A DNA stretch of 64,000 nucleotides from Bathynomus jamesi (lineage: Eukaryota; Arthropoda; Malacostraca; Isopoda; Cirolanidae): the NCBI GenBank assembly GCA_023014485.1, contig JAJOZX010000878.1, positions 610,001-674,000 of the forward strand. Reading direction: 5' to 3'. A program made the position numbers and the translations under genes. The notes below the pieces were generated by a model. That model saw only the letters and a list, made by a program, of their open reading frames with translations, was not told the DNA's origin and made no database searches. Shown one piece after another: positions 53,745-64,000 of the stretch. How positions within the stretch are numbered: the first letter of the stretch is position 1; each line of letters opens with the position of its first letter.

Positions 53745-53820
53745 CAGGAGGTGGTGTTCGTCCGACAACTGTCAGACCCATATGAGGTCTTCAGCCACCC
53801 TGCCGTTCTCTTATAGGCCC

Positions 53821-54260
53821 CTAATCAGCCAGTTGGCTGAGTTGCCAGTTTGCGCCATGTATTTAATTATTCTATATATTATTCAGCCAGTTGTCTTAGA
53901 AGGCTGAGTTGCCAGATAGCATTAAATATTTAATTATTCCATATATTAATCAGCCATTTGGTTTAGAATGCTGAGTTACCAGATAGCGCTATGTATTAAA
54001 TTATTCCATATATTAATCAGCCAGTTGGCTGAGTTGCCAGATTCGTTATTTATTAAATTATTCCATATATTAATCATCCAGGTGGCTAGAAGGCTGAGTT
54101 GCCAGATAACAATATTTATTTAATTAATCCTTATATTCATCCGTCAGTTGGATTAGAAAGTTGAGCTGTCAGCTTCGTTACTTATTATTTAAAATATATA
54201 TTCATCCATTAGCGGGCTTAGAAGACTGATTTGACAAATAGCAATTAATTAATTAATTCT
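53821..54260. repeat. Diverged tandem repeat, seven units of 57-68 bp
   Basis: AATCAGCCAGTTGGCTGAG and variants recur at roughly 60-bp steps, each followed by TTGCCAGATAGC and TTTAATTATTCCATATATTA. The CAGCCAGTTGGCTG core is itself a dyad. No coding. Confidence 0.8.
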
Positions 54261-54359
54261 GAAATACGCTTTAGAAACCAAACAAGTGATATAATCGTGT
54301 TCAAGGAATAAATAAAACACCAATACATCATTCTGATTATTTAACTGAATTAATGGATA

Positions 54360-54682
54360 TACAATGTAAAGAGCTAAAACTACTAAAGGTCGATGATGTA
54401 ACAAACTGGCACATTTTATTTTTATTTAAGAGTGTAAGAACAAAATTATTAACTTACAATGGGTAAATAGATATTTTGTAACTCATCAAGAAATCCACTG
54501 GTATCAGGCCAGAAGTAGATCAAAGCATGTTATACCTCAATTTAGATTGTCTTCATCTCAAAAACTACCCATTTTCACTGAATTGAAACTATGGAATGAT
54601 TTAAATGCTGATATAAAATATATGGTGAATGTAAATTTGTCTAAAACCAAGTTGGAATCCCGATTAATAATGGCATACTAAT
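54360..54682 (+). pseudogene. LINE RT C-terminal remnant
   Basis: The plus strand reads ARSRSKHVIPQFRLSSSQKL, IFTELKLWNDLNADIKYMV and LSKTKLESRLIMAY before TAA. This matches the R-S-x-x...IPxxR...xxLWNxL...KxxL tail that follows RTs of several LINE clades. Only about 70 residues. Confidence 0.6.
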
Positions 54683-55384
54683 AAAAATTTAGGATTAATG
54701 TACATTACTATTGTTTATTCATTTCTCGTGTGTAATCTACGATTAAAGACACATTTCTTGAGACTGTTCAGTTCTTATCTCTCATGTATAATATCGATTT
54801 ATTTGTATGGTATTGGTATAATACCTTCAATAATGACTGCATTTGTCATATCGATAATGACAACTTAAGATTAATACATACTTTAACTATTAATGATATT
54901 TATTTATTTATTATTAATTAATAATAACTGTTTTATTTTTAATTAAGATCCCAGTAAAGCCTGTCTTAAGGGCCAAATTAAATTAAATTAAATATATAGT
55001 CCAACTTCACAATTATTTGTCATTGTAAAACCAATGTATTTATTTTATTATTAACAAAGGTTATTCACTTCAATTCAGTGTGTGTGTTTGTGTGTGCGTG
55101 CGTGCGTGCGTGCGTGCTTGCGTGCGTGTATGACGCGTTATTGGTGGAAAATGTTGAAAATAAAATAGTTTCAAACTAGCTAAAATTTTAAACATAATAT
55201 AATGGATTGACCTAACCTAACCTTAGTCTGGCCTAACCTAATTTGACTTAAAACTACAAAATTCGCTTAAAATACTTGACTTAAATATAATAGACACTCA
55301 CAATATTTTTATCTCAGCATAATAATAACGATACATATATCTATATCTACTCTATCTATCTACTGCCTGACCGTCCATCTATCC

Positions 55385-55436
<52 letters not shown>

Positions 55437-55693
55437 TATATATATATATATATAATATATATATATATATATAAAGTTGTAAGTATCAATAAATGATCAA
55501 AACGTGTAAGGAAAAAATAAATGAACACACATTCACAATATTTTTATCTCATCATAATAATATAATTACTGAAAATAAAAGGAAATGCACGCTTGGCAAA
55601 CAAAATTTTCATATCAATTACAAAACTGCTTTTTTTTTTTGTTTTTATACGAACATCAAAAAATAATTATTTACAAAATTAGTTTAGGTCACA

Positions 55694-55743
<50 letters not shown>

Positions 55744-56060
55744 TTTCTGAAACCATTTATTATTATTATTATTTTCAAGAAAAGGGAGGATATATGCAAT
55801 TTTAAACTATAATTTAATTTTCGTTGATGTAAAAATAAATTTTAAACTTCGTTTCAAATTAGCTTCTCGCAATTCAGATTAAATTATTTAAGACAGCCGT
55901 TGAGATACAAAGTATATATATATATATATATATATACTAATTTATATTTTGCCAACAACGAATTCTAAATTTGTTAGTACATGCCGTGGGTATAAACCAA
56001 TATTCGCTATTGGGACGGTCTCATCCCCCCAAAGGGGCATACCTAACCTAATAGAGAAAG
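54683..56060. other. AT-rich interior with microsatellites
   Basis: No gene. Holds CGTGCGTGCGTGCGTGC (55098-55130), (CT)n 55385-55435, TA tracts (55436-55472, 55699-55737, 55915-55935) and CCTAA-rich patches near 55210. CATCCCCCCAAAGGGGCATA at 56022 repeats the inner part of the TIR. Confidence 0.5.
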
Positions 56061-56094
56061 AAAGGGGCTGTGAACCGTGGATGTTATAGCAGAA

Positions 56095-56185
56095 ACTTAC
56101 CAGCGTCCGTGCCTCAGGGGTAACACCGTTTCTCTCGAAGCGAAGTGAATATTGAGGTAGGGGGTTCGATTCCCGATGATACGGT
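56095..56185 (+). repeat. tRNA-like SINE fragment
   Basis: GTGCCTCAGGGGTAACACCG resembles an A-box and GGGGGTTCGATTCCCGATG is a B-box, about 45 nt apart. Followed by (ATA)n at 56189-56213. Likely a tRNA-derived SINE head. Confidence 0.5.
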
Positions 56186-56213
56186 TAATAATAATAATAA
56201 TAATAATAATACA

Positions 56214-57788
56214 GGAGTTAGAGTTACGGGCTAAGCGTTAGAGTGTTGTGCCAGTTTCTGGCCCTCCTAAATGATTATTACGAAGGAAAATGACTTTTGA
56301 TGCGAATTAAACTGCTTTTTATAACCTCTCCCTTTATTCCTCACTACACATACATTCATTTTACACACTACACAACTTTTCAAAAATCTATGTATAAAAG
56401 AAATGGCATCAGTGACCTTCGGAGACCTTGATTTCGGCTCTGTCCTATGGAGGTGCAGCTTTGCGGGCGCACGCCCTTGGCCCCTCCTTCTTGCATAAAA
56501 AAATACACTTATTTACTTACTTTATAAGGGCTTGAACGACTGTTCAGGATCGACCTGCGGTCGACTCCTCTGCAGCATTTCGCCTCATTTGCGGGATTTG
56601 GTGGAGGCTAGAATTTAATTATTATATGATATATCACTACGTATTAATCACTTTACTGATATATAATCATTCACAGTCATTCACAGTCATTCACAGAATT
56701 CACGTTTTCCTACAATAACGTGAAACTCAAATGTTGAGGATGCGCTCATTAAAAAATTTCAATTGTACACCAACAACGCATTCACCAGCACTCACCATTG
56801 TCCGTCACCATTAAAACATCTTTTGTATATAAATTTTTTGACGCTAAAAATATCCCTATTTTATCGTTGAATGTTACTTAATTAAATCTTATTAATTATC
56901 CGATCTATATCGTGTATCTATCTATATTTGTTTTTCTATTATCTATTAGTTTATGCGTTCATACAATAATTCATTATTGAAGTTAAATAAGAAATGTTAA
57001 TTTATTTTAAGTAGCTACCAGAACCTCGTAATGATATATATACACAATTTAAATATATTGTCTTTATGTTCTACGATGCAAAACGCAAAACTCACGTAAT
57101 AGACCCATGTACACATGTGCGTTGAGCGTTAGGGGAAAAAGTAAATAAATATTTATCAAAAACCGCACAATATATATATATATACAGTATATATATGTAT
57201 ATATGTATATATGTATGTGTAATATATATATACACACACGCTTGTTAAAGATTTATTCATTTTTAAATTTGTTTACAATCAGTGAAGTTATCAGTTTGGA
57301 AGGAAAACTTAAGAATAAGCTGGCTATCACTATCAATTCTGTAATCATAATAACCTGATTAAAGTCCTGATTATTATTTCACAGATTTATGTGTGTAATT
57401 TTGATAAAGTTTTTGTGGGGTCAACCCTTCACTGAAAACAGTTATTCAGTTTGTGCTGTAGCCTGCAGGTCTAAGCTTAATTAAAAGAAAGTCTAATTAT
57501 ATATTTAAATTTTTTTTTGTTTTTACAGCATATACACAATAATTTCTTTTTTAAACTATATAGGCACTTATTTTCTATGTAAATGGATTTTCTATTGGAT
57601 AAGAGGAGGGGGAAAGGCAAGAAAAACAATTTTTTGGCGCCACTATAAACTGGCAAGCATCTACATTATCATACATTTTAAGTCCAACAAACCAAAGCCT
57701 AAGCTACACTTGAACTCAACAAGAAAATACACTCATCTCATTTGAGATTATCTGAAGTTAGTCTCCATAGTGTATTGTATAACACTGC
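56214..57788. other. AT-rich interior, repeat pieces only
   Basis: 56520-56612 repeats the LINE tail phrase of 28.92 kb (TTCAGGATCGACCTGCGGTC, CCTCTGCAGCATTTCGCC). A TA/TG tract lies at 57173-57235. No gene recognised. Confidence 0.45.
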
Positions 57789-58423
57789 CCAACACCAATT
57801 TTGCTGATTTAATTCTAACACCTGTTTTTAGGTAACTTTGGTGTGCTAATTTCAAAAATCACCTTAGTTTTTGCCTATAACATCAGGTTTTCGAGCAATC
57901 AAATACGGAGATATCGCATTTTGGCAGGGTTATGCCCAATTTTTTTCTTTTCAAAAAATAAGTTTTTACATACTCAGAATCAGCATGGAAAAGTAAACAA
58001 TTGTGCAGGGAGTGAACTTTAATATACAATGGTAATATTGACACATAAAGTGATTAAAAGTGTTTAAATAAGCAAAAAATGAATCCATGATCATGACGTC
58101 ACGCTCACACCTTGGGGAAATCACAGATACCCAAGATTTTAATATGTTGTACATGACCTTTAGATTTAATGCACAGATTTGCGTATTCCACAGATAAAAT
58201 TTTAACAGCAAAACAGCTGTTAACAGGTCTCAAAAATCATCAATTTTGATAAGTGCCCTTCATGGATCACCCAAAATAGGCATATTGCATTGCACATTGC
58301 ACGAAAACCTGATGTGATGGACAAAATCTAATGTGATTTTTGAAATCAGCACATCAATATTATCCAGAAACAGGTCTTAGAATTAAATCACCAGCAAAAA
58401 CCTTTTTTTTGTTGGGCAGTGTA
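57789..58423. mobile_element. MITE with about 110-bp TIRs
   Basis: Left ACACTGCCCAACACCAATTT and inverted right ACACTGCCCAACAAAAAAAA. Both arms continue GCTGATTTAATTCTAA, ACCTGTTT and GATTTCAAAAATCAC to TCAGGTTTTCG. No clean TSD. Non-coding interior; the 81-codon minus frame inside has no domain. Confidence 0.8.
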
Positions 58424-59359
58424 ATCATTCCAAAAACACATAATTAGCCATACATCCTTAACTGTTTTAAAATGAGTGGTTAGTCACTTAATCACTGAGC
58501 ACCTAATTATTTCCCCACTAGATGTAATGAAAACAACGGTGGAAGTTCCATTGATGATGTGAAGCTTTTCCCTTCAATAAACAGTGACTCTGCACCACCC
58601 ATACTCAAAGACAGTTTTCTGAGGATTATAAAATGCCTTAAATTTATATACATGTCAAAACTAAGATCTTTATACATCAAAACTATGCCAATATTATCAT
58701 TATCATGCAAATTTTTAACTATTAGTAAATTTATAATTTGACAATTTCAGTAAACAGCTAAAAGAATATTAAAAAAAATATGTACAGTCGGTCATAAATA
58801 GCTTTACATTTATAAACCAATATTGAAATAAGACTAGACCTATTTTTTAAGTCAACTGTATATAGTATTGCCTCACTTGAAGGGGCAAAGTGACTAATGT
58901 TTGATGAGTTAACTCATGAACAATGAAATAAAGAAGTTCATGCAATTGTTAAATATCAGAAGGATAAAATAAATGTAAAGCAGATATTTTATGTTGAGGA
59001 CAGAACATATTTTAGTATAACTGAAAATCTAACTTAACACAAGTCTTTTTGGTTTAATATTAAATTATTCTGAACTCAGGTGTACTTAAAATTTCTTTTG
59101 AAAGCTCCAAATTCTTTAAGAAATATGTATACTGTATGTAAAACAATTGGAAACCTTATCCCTCATTAAGTTATTATTATTAACAACCTGTATCCAAATA
59201 TATTCTGATAACTACTGATTACACACATTTAAGTAGAAATAAAATGATTACGTGCCAACTAATAGAAATTCCTTAGGGATTATAAACCTTTGTAAGAAAG
59301 TTAAAATGTTTAATCTGACAGCAAATTGTACTAATTTTGTATACCCTCAACTTCTATAC

Positions 59360-59392
59360 CAGCGTTTCTTAGCCCCAGATTAAGAAACGCTG
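59360..59392. mobile_element. 33-bp minimal hAT MITE with 8-bp TSD TTCTATAC
   Basis: CAGCGTTTCTTA - 9 nt - TAAGAAACGCTG, a perfect 12-bp inverted repeat of hAT type. It is flanked on both sides by TTCTATAC (59352-59359, 59393-59400). Confidence 0.85.
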
Positions 59393-60060
59393 TTCTATAC
59401 CATAAGTGATGAAAGTAGCTTCAGTAAAATAAAATATATATATATAATTTTCTCAAACACTGACTGCCAACCCTTTGAAGGCTTAGTAATGTTTTATACA
59501 ACACTCGCTGATTTAAAAAGTTTGATTGAATGATAATACTTTACCAGCAGCATATGAGCTGCGCACATAAGCAAGATTCTTTATAGGCCTTAGTTCTTCA
59601 TTGTACACCTCCAATTACATTCAAATTATTGAAGCTAATTATAACCCCACCTTCCAAAACACCAACTATTACTGCATATTCTGGTCTCTGTACACCTTTT
59701 ATATTCTTTCATCTTTTCAGCTCGGCTCACTTTTCTTAATAGAGGCTTTCTAACTGAAGTACCCCTCAAAGCCTGATTTCAAAAGTGTATATACTTTATA
59801 CCACTGATGTTTGAACAACGACCAGTTCAGCTACCAGACCTACTAGCACTTATCCTCCATCATCTTAGATATTTTCCTGTACCAAAGCAAAGGTTTCCTT
59901 CAGACATGTTGTTAATTACTGAAATATTTAAATTATCCGAGTAACCGTCAAATAACGTTTTTCCTTATACATACCCATACAGAAAACGTTAGCATGTTCA
60001 ATGGGAAGGAAACTAAAATATTTAACTTTCCCAACATCGTTTGGCTTATTAATCATAACT

Positions 60061-60100
60061 TTACGTTTCGAGATTAACTCGGCTCGTCATCAGAATCTGT
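60061..60100 (-). ncRNA. Hammerhead-like motif, exact CUGAUGA and GAAAC boxes
   Basis: Minus strand: GATTCTGATGACGAG, then GAGTTAATCTC, then GAAACGTAAAG. Both conserved boxes are exact; the intervening stem (GAG/CTC) is short and does not start directly at the box, so folding is uncertain. No PLE gene adjoins it; the right PLE half starts 800 bp away and is separated by the TIR. Confidence 0.35.
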
Positions 60101-60887
60101 AATTTTTAAAAACATACATTAGCTGATCAGAATGACTAAACCAAGAACCCACTGGGGCCTATCGGGATTATCCAAATCATGAGCTACATTTTATAATAAT
60201 AATAAATCGTACAGATTTTCAATCACATGCACAGTACAGCGGTTAAACTCTGACTAAATAGGGTAGACCTCACATTCCCCAACTTGTATACACTAAAACA
60301 GTACAGTATTTACTCATTCACAATAAATTTATAAAGATTTCTGATTGAACAGATATGTATTGTGTATACAATTTATAAGCCCTTTTTCATGAATGAAAAC
60401 ATCGAGCATTTCTTAAAACAGGCTAAGGAGCTGGGTTTTTTTAGCACACAATATATCAAGTCACACCAAAAAGCTACCACTCTGACTAAAAGTATTACAG
60501 TTTTTAGATAAATTTGTGTATAAATTTGTGTATAAAATTGTGTATTAATTGTGTATAAATTTGCGTTACATGTGTCGTTGTAAATCATGCTCTTAAACCT
60601 ACAACTCATTGTTTGAAATTAGAAATAAGGCTAATGCTAGATTGAATCTAATGCAGAAACATGTAGAATATAATTCGCCAGAAATTATAAGTAGGCTCTA
60701 ACTTAGGTTACGTATGCCCCTTTGGGGGGTGAGGCCTTCCCAACTTCTCCCCAAAGAGGTCTTGCAACAAAGAGTGGTGGGGGTTGGCACCAAGGGGGGT
60801 GGGGGTGCCTTGCAACAAAGGGGGAGTTGGCACTCTTGCAACATTTTGCAATTGCTCTGCACTCTGGCTTTTTGCCACCATGCTACT

Positions 60888-61960
60888 AACAGGTAAAGAA
60901 TATTCAGAGATCTTATCTTTTAAAAAATCAAGTAGGTCATCAACAGGGACTTTTGTAATAACGAGCATACATCAAAACTTACCAATATGAAATTAGGGTC
61001 ATTAGGAAACTTCAGTTTGTCAATAAGATCCATGCTATTTACAATATGTGATTTGGAAATAGAGCCAACTAACGACGTTAATAAACTAACTAACCATCTG
61101 GATAGCTTATAGGTTACAGAGCCTACTGAGCTCATGGGATTGTTAACTTTGAGTGGTTTTACTAAACTGCACAGATATGGTAGTGACGGATTGATAATGA
61201 GAAACTGTTTAGAAAACCCATTATAGTTATTTTTAAATATTTCTATTAATTCTCTATTAAACGCTTTATTAACATCCTCCAATGGGTCGCTGTTTAGAGG
61301 TTTGTACGTATTGCGGTCACTCAATAAAGTATTCATCTTTTCAATGTAACTGTTTTTGTCTATGATGACGATCGAATTAGATTTGTCCGCTTTAGTAATA
61401 TGTAATGAATCGTTATTTTTAAGTGTTTTTAGGGCTTTTTCAAACCTCAAAGGATAATTCGATTCATACCTCGTATTAAGAGCACTATACACACAACCTT
61501 TGGCTAAAGTCACCACTTTCGCATATATTACTATGTTTTTCAAAATTGATAAAGGATTTGGCAATCAGTAGACTGCTGGGCTTTTTTGGAACAGAGAATC
61601 CTAAGCCATAACTAACGCACATTTCGTATTGAAGTCTAGCTCATGGGACGACACGTTAACAATATTACTAAAATCACTTTTCTTAGTCCAGTAGCTATTA
61701 CGAATTAAATCCTCCAGTCTATTGTTTAATTTTCTGTTCTGAGTTCTGCAGCTTCTACGTAAGTTGTTGTAAATAACATCCATAAGTGTACTTCTCCAAG
61801 CAAGAGGAACGGTGAAAAAAAAATATACCTTTTCTTACTTCGGACTCTCTGAAGGCATTCTTCACTTCGATGCGGGCTAGATTAATGTTTCTTTAAATAA
61901 TTCTTTCGGTGTCTTTCTTTTTCCCTGTGGGTTTGCATCATTCATTCATTTGACGTGTTT
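60888..61960 (-). pseudogene. PLE, 5' half: N-terminal region and RT fingers/palm
   Basis: Minus strand: MDVIYNNLRRSCRTQNRKLN near 61783, SSHELDFNTKCALVMA, stop, then SILKNIVIYAKVVTLAKGC, LHITKADKSNSIVIIDKNSY, PLKVNNPMSSVGSVTYKLSR (the RPI..xGS region), SKSHIVNSMDLIDKLKFPND and FILVSFDVCSL (RT motif A, Asp). A shift near 60965 gives ITKVPVDDLLDFLKDKISEY up to the insertion edge at 60893. The 3' half continues at 53550. The leader near 61930 has TTTTTCCCTGTGGGTTTGC, the inverse of the tail at 52566. Confidence 0.87.
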
Positions 61961-61976
61961 AATTGTGAAATTCATC

Positions 61977-61977
<1 letters not shown>

Positions 61978-62041
<64 letters not shown>
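61978..62041. repeat. (TA)n microsatellite
   Basis: About 32 TA units between two PLE copies. Confidence 0.95.
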
Positions 62042-62042
<1 letters not shown>

Positions 62043-62084
62043 TAAATGTCACAGTTAAATACATTAAATAAATAAATGATGCAC

Positions 62085-62412
62085 ACCCACAATGAAAAAT
62101 GAAAAGCAATTTCAAGACTTTTCGTGTATTCAGCAGGGAATGAAAAGGAAAGGCAAGAAGCCGAAAATAGATCTCTGTAGAACATAAACAAAATAGTTTG
62201 GAGGGCTAAGCAAAAAATAAAGAAGTGCTAATTAAAGGAAAAAGATGTTTTAACAAGTTCTGATTCATTTTATACGTTCCCAAACTCTTATTGGATTTAC
62301 TTAAAAAGCATATGAATGCACATTCCAGAATGTTCCTTTCAGTTATGTTTTTGTTTTAACAAGAATTTTAAGACTCCCAATTAATTCTATTATTATATCT
62401 ATGATATCTATG

Positions 62413-62463
<51 letters not shown>

Positions 62464-62905
62464 TTAAACAATGCATTACAATTATTTGACGTCCTACACA
62501 CATTTTTATGCTGTTTTTCTCTGACGTCTGAAGTTTTCTCAGTTTGACCTATATAAACTGATTCTCATTGTTTACATCCAATCGAGTAGACAGCCACCTG
62601 CATTATCTGGGCTGTTCTTTACTTCGCGAGATATAACAGTATTTTTATACTTAAAGACTACGTTAATGTCAATTGTTTTAAGTATGGTCGGAAGATGTTT
62701 AAAATTTACGTGGTAAAAGAGACTAAGAATAGTTTTATGATCCAGTTCGTTTTGAGGTACCTTATCATACCTTAGTACTTTTTTTTTTTTAGCTTAAGCA
62801 ATTTTCTAGAAATGGTATAGGATAACATAGTTTAATACCATTGTTCAGAATATTGCCTAACTCAGAATCTAAAAATTCAAGATTAACAACTTTTAATGCT
62901 CTAAG
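62085..62905 (-). pseudogene. PLE fragment, diverged copy of the 52.6-kb 3' half
   Basis: Minus strand pieces: KVVNLEFLDSELGNILN, FYHVNFKHLPTILKTIDIN, VVFKYKNTVISREVKNSPDN (compare NTVKSRLIKNTPDN at 53.05 kb), degraded GIY-YIG, ERNILECAF, TYKMNQNLLKHLFPLI. Tail TTTTCGTGTATTCAGCAGGG at 62119 parallels 52606. Many stops and a TA tract at 62416-62460. Confidence 0.8.
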
Positions 62906-62924
62906 ACACACACACACACATAAA

Positions 62925-63075
62925 TGAGTAGCCTAGTGGTTAAGACGCAGGGCTGCTGGTGGGGCGTGGTTCAGATTCCACATTAAACTGTAAATCTAAG
63001 GTGGAGTGAAAAACTTGATCTTCGTCAGAATGAACAATTCGGACAGAAGCAAGTCAAAGGTTACCAAAGGTATAT
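62925..63075 (+). repeat. tRNA-derived SINE
   Basis: AGCCTAGTGGTTAAGACGC (A-box), GGCGTGGTTCAGATTCCAC (B-box), then the body CTTCGTCAGAATGAACAATTC and GTCAAAGGTTACCAAAGG shared with 15.28-15.48 kb. Spacing of the boxes is tRNA-like. Confidence 0.75.
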
Positions 63076-63329
63076 ATATTTTAGGGTGTTTCTTGGTTAT
63101 AGGGGTGAATTTTTTTTTTTTATTTAAATGTCCTAACCCCCAAAAAAAATTGTTACATGTGATGAAAAAACTGTGTCAATTTTCTTTTAAATTGCTTAAT
63201 ATTTTGAGGTCGTTCAAGACCACTGAAATTTTAGCTACTGTTTACCACATGCTAAAAAAAACTTTAGTTTAACTTTACTTGTTCTAATGCTATCCACACA
63301 CAGAGAAGAGTCTTTCAGAAGGTACCGTC
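63076..63329. other. Unassigned spacer
   Basis: AT-rich with no motif. Confidence 0.4.
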
Positions 63330-64000
63330 CCCATCCAACTCCTAACTCTCACTCAGCTTATATTTCTGCCAGGAATCGTGCAAAATCTGTTCTTTGACTC
63401 GCGAAAAATTCCTTCATCCGACAAAAGTGTGAAAATCTATCCAATTTTAATTCTTCTCGCTCCTTCTGGCATCTAACAAAGAACCTCTTCAACAACTTTA
63501 CTTCCTCTTCTTTCCCTCCTCTTTTCCATTCCGACGGCAGAGTTGCCGTCTCTTCTCCCGACAAAGCTGAACTCTTCGCTCAAGCTTTCGCTCTAACTTA
63601 AGCCTTAACGATTCCAGTGTTGTTCCTCCATCTCCTCCCTCTGACTTTATTATGTCTGAAATTAGAATCTCTTCTAAAGATGTTCCTTCTGCCATATCTG
63701 GACTCAACTCTAGGAAGGTGTACGGCCCTGATGGTGTTCTTCCTGTTGTTCTTAAGAACTGTGCTTCTGTGCTGACACCCTGCCTTGTCAAACTTTTTCG
63801 TCTTTGTCTCTCATCTGGTACTTTTCCTTCCTGCTGGAAGTTCGCTTTCATCCAGCCTGTCCCAGAGAAGGGTGACCGCTCTCAACCCTCCAACTATCGT
63901 CCAATTGCTTTGATTTCTTGCCTTTCCAAAGTTTTGAATCTATCCTTCATAAGAAGATTCTTAAACACCTCTCTTCTCACAATCTTCTTTCAGATCGTCA
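63330..64000 (+). pseudogene. LINE (Jockey-like) linker and RT N-terminus, runs off the window
   Basis: SAYISARNRAKSVL, stop, LAKNSFIRQKCENLSNFNSS and SFWHLTKNLFNNFTSSSFPP form the linker before the RT; SSPDKAELFAQAFAL follows. After a shift near 63595 come SKDVPSAISGLNSRKVYGPD (motif 0/1, GPDGV), LSSGTFPSCWKFAFIQPVPE and SQPSNYRPIALISCLSKV (motif 2). Truncated by the window end before motif A; a shift near 63940. Matches the minus-strand piece at 45.4-46.4 kb in phrase order (GTF.SCWKFAFIQ). Confidence 0.88.

Larger units (their letters stand above)
58424..60702. other. AT-rich interior without a recognised gene
   Basis: The only structures found are the 33-bp hAT MITE at 59360 and the hammerhead-like motif at 60061-60100. 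Open frames of 60-78 codons lack any domain or bias. Confidence 0.45.
53551..60887. mobile_element. 7.3-kb TIR element inside the PLE, 6-bp TSD AACAGG (Maverick/Polinton-like ends)
   Basis: Left end AGTAGTATGGTGGCAAAAAG, inverted right end AGTAGCATGGTGGCAAAAAG. The TIRs span about 170 bp (53551-53720) and 185 bp (60703-60887), and share GAGCAATTGCATAATGTTGC-like, TTGCAAGACCTCTTTGGGG and CCAAAGGGGCATAC blocks. AACAGG is duplicated at 53545-53550 and 60888-60893. Deleting the element plus one AACAGG rejoins the PLE frame exactly (EYSLPV + QHDTLIEL). A 6-bp TSD with a 5'-AG start is the Maverick/Polinton hallmark, but I find none of that group's genes inside, so it would be a non-autonomous derivative or another class. 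Confidence 0.85.

Noticed and set aside
60708..60968. A PLE gene that ends in a novel C-terminus (SSMVAKSQSAEQLQNV...)
   Set aside because: The new tail is read-through into the TIR of the 7.3-kb insertion; the true continuation lies at 53550.
63498..63851. 117-codon open frame on the minus strand
   Set aside because: Shadow of the plus-strand LINE reverse transcriptase, which shows RT motifs 0-2.

Overview
This window is eukaryotic. It is AT-rich, intron-era repeat DNA of the kind found in a large arthropod genome. I infer a crustacean, most likely a decapod, from the mix of Penelope-like (PLE), Jockey/CR1-group, Helitron, Tc1/mariner and hAT elements, the very abundant (TA)n and (CT)n microsatellites, and the TTAGG-type (CCTAA) degenerate tandems. 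That assignment rests on repeat content alone. I found no exon of a single-copy host gene, no rRNA operon and no convincing functional tRNA. Almost every protein-like reading frame is a decayed transposon gene.

Layout: 1-1.3 kb, 3' end of a PLE with a GIY-YIG domain. 1.3-3.3 kb, a 455-bp tandem repeat, with further copies at 5.4-6.2 kb and 48.4 kb. 3.3-4.9 kb, 5'-truncated copy of a transposase-like gene. 4.9-7 kb, MITEs. 8.2-9.8 kb, a hAT inside a second hAT-like element. 9.9-12.1 kb, a Tc1/mariner-type gene split by a second one (DD41D). 12.3-13.2 kb, a mariner deletion derivative. 13.5-14.4 kb, a foldback element with a FLYWCH finger in both arms. 15.6-23.1 kb, Helitron sequence interrupted by a 4.8-kb LINE, which itself holds two hAT elements, and by a mariner. 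23.1-24.9 kb, tandem Helitron-like units. 24.9-33.2 kb, LINE pieces, a foldback, a hAT and a DD37D transposon. 33.4-40.1 kb, sparse MITEs and LINE fragments. 40.3-45.2 kb, a 4.9-kb transposon with about 150-bp terminal inverted repeats (TIRs) and a 9-bp target duplication (TSD). It carries a second, nearly full-length copy of the 3.3-kb gene family. 45.4-48.3 kb, a LINE and two Tc1/mariner-type elements. 49.8-51.7 kb, a palindromic array of tRNA-like SINE units. 51.9-62.9 kb, three PLE copies, one of them split by a 7.3-kb TIR element with a 6-bp TSD. 63.3-64 kb, the start of a Jockey-type reverse transcriptase that runs off the window.

How the parts relate: the sequence records a nesting history. 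Several insertions can be dated relative to each other because removing the inserted piece restores the host element, for example PLE/7.3-kb element, Helitron/LINE/hAT and Tc1/DD41D. The two loci most worth follow-up are the TAGGG-ended transposon family with an uncharacterised transposase-like protein (40.3-45.2 kb, relative at 3.3-4.9 kb) and the 7.3-kb element with Maverick/Polinton-like ends (53.55-60.89 kb).
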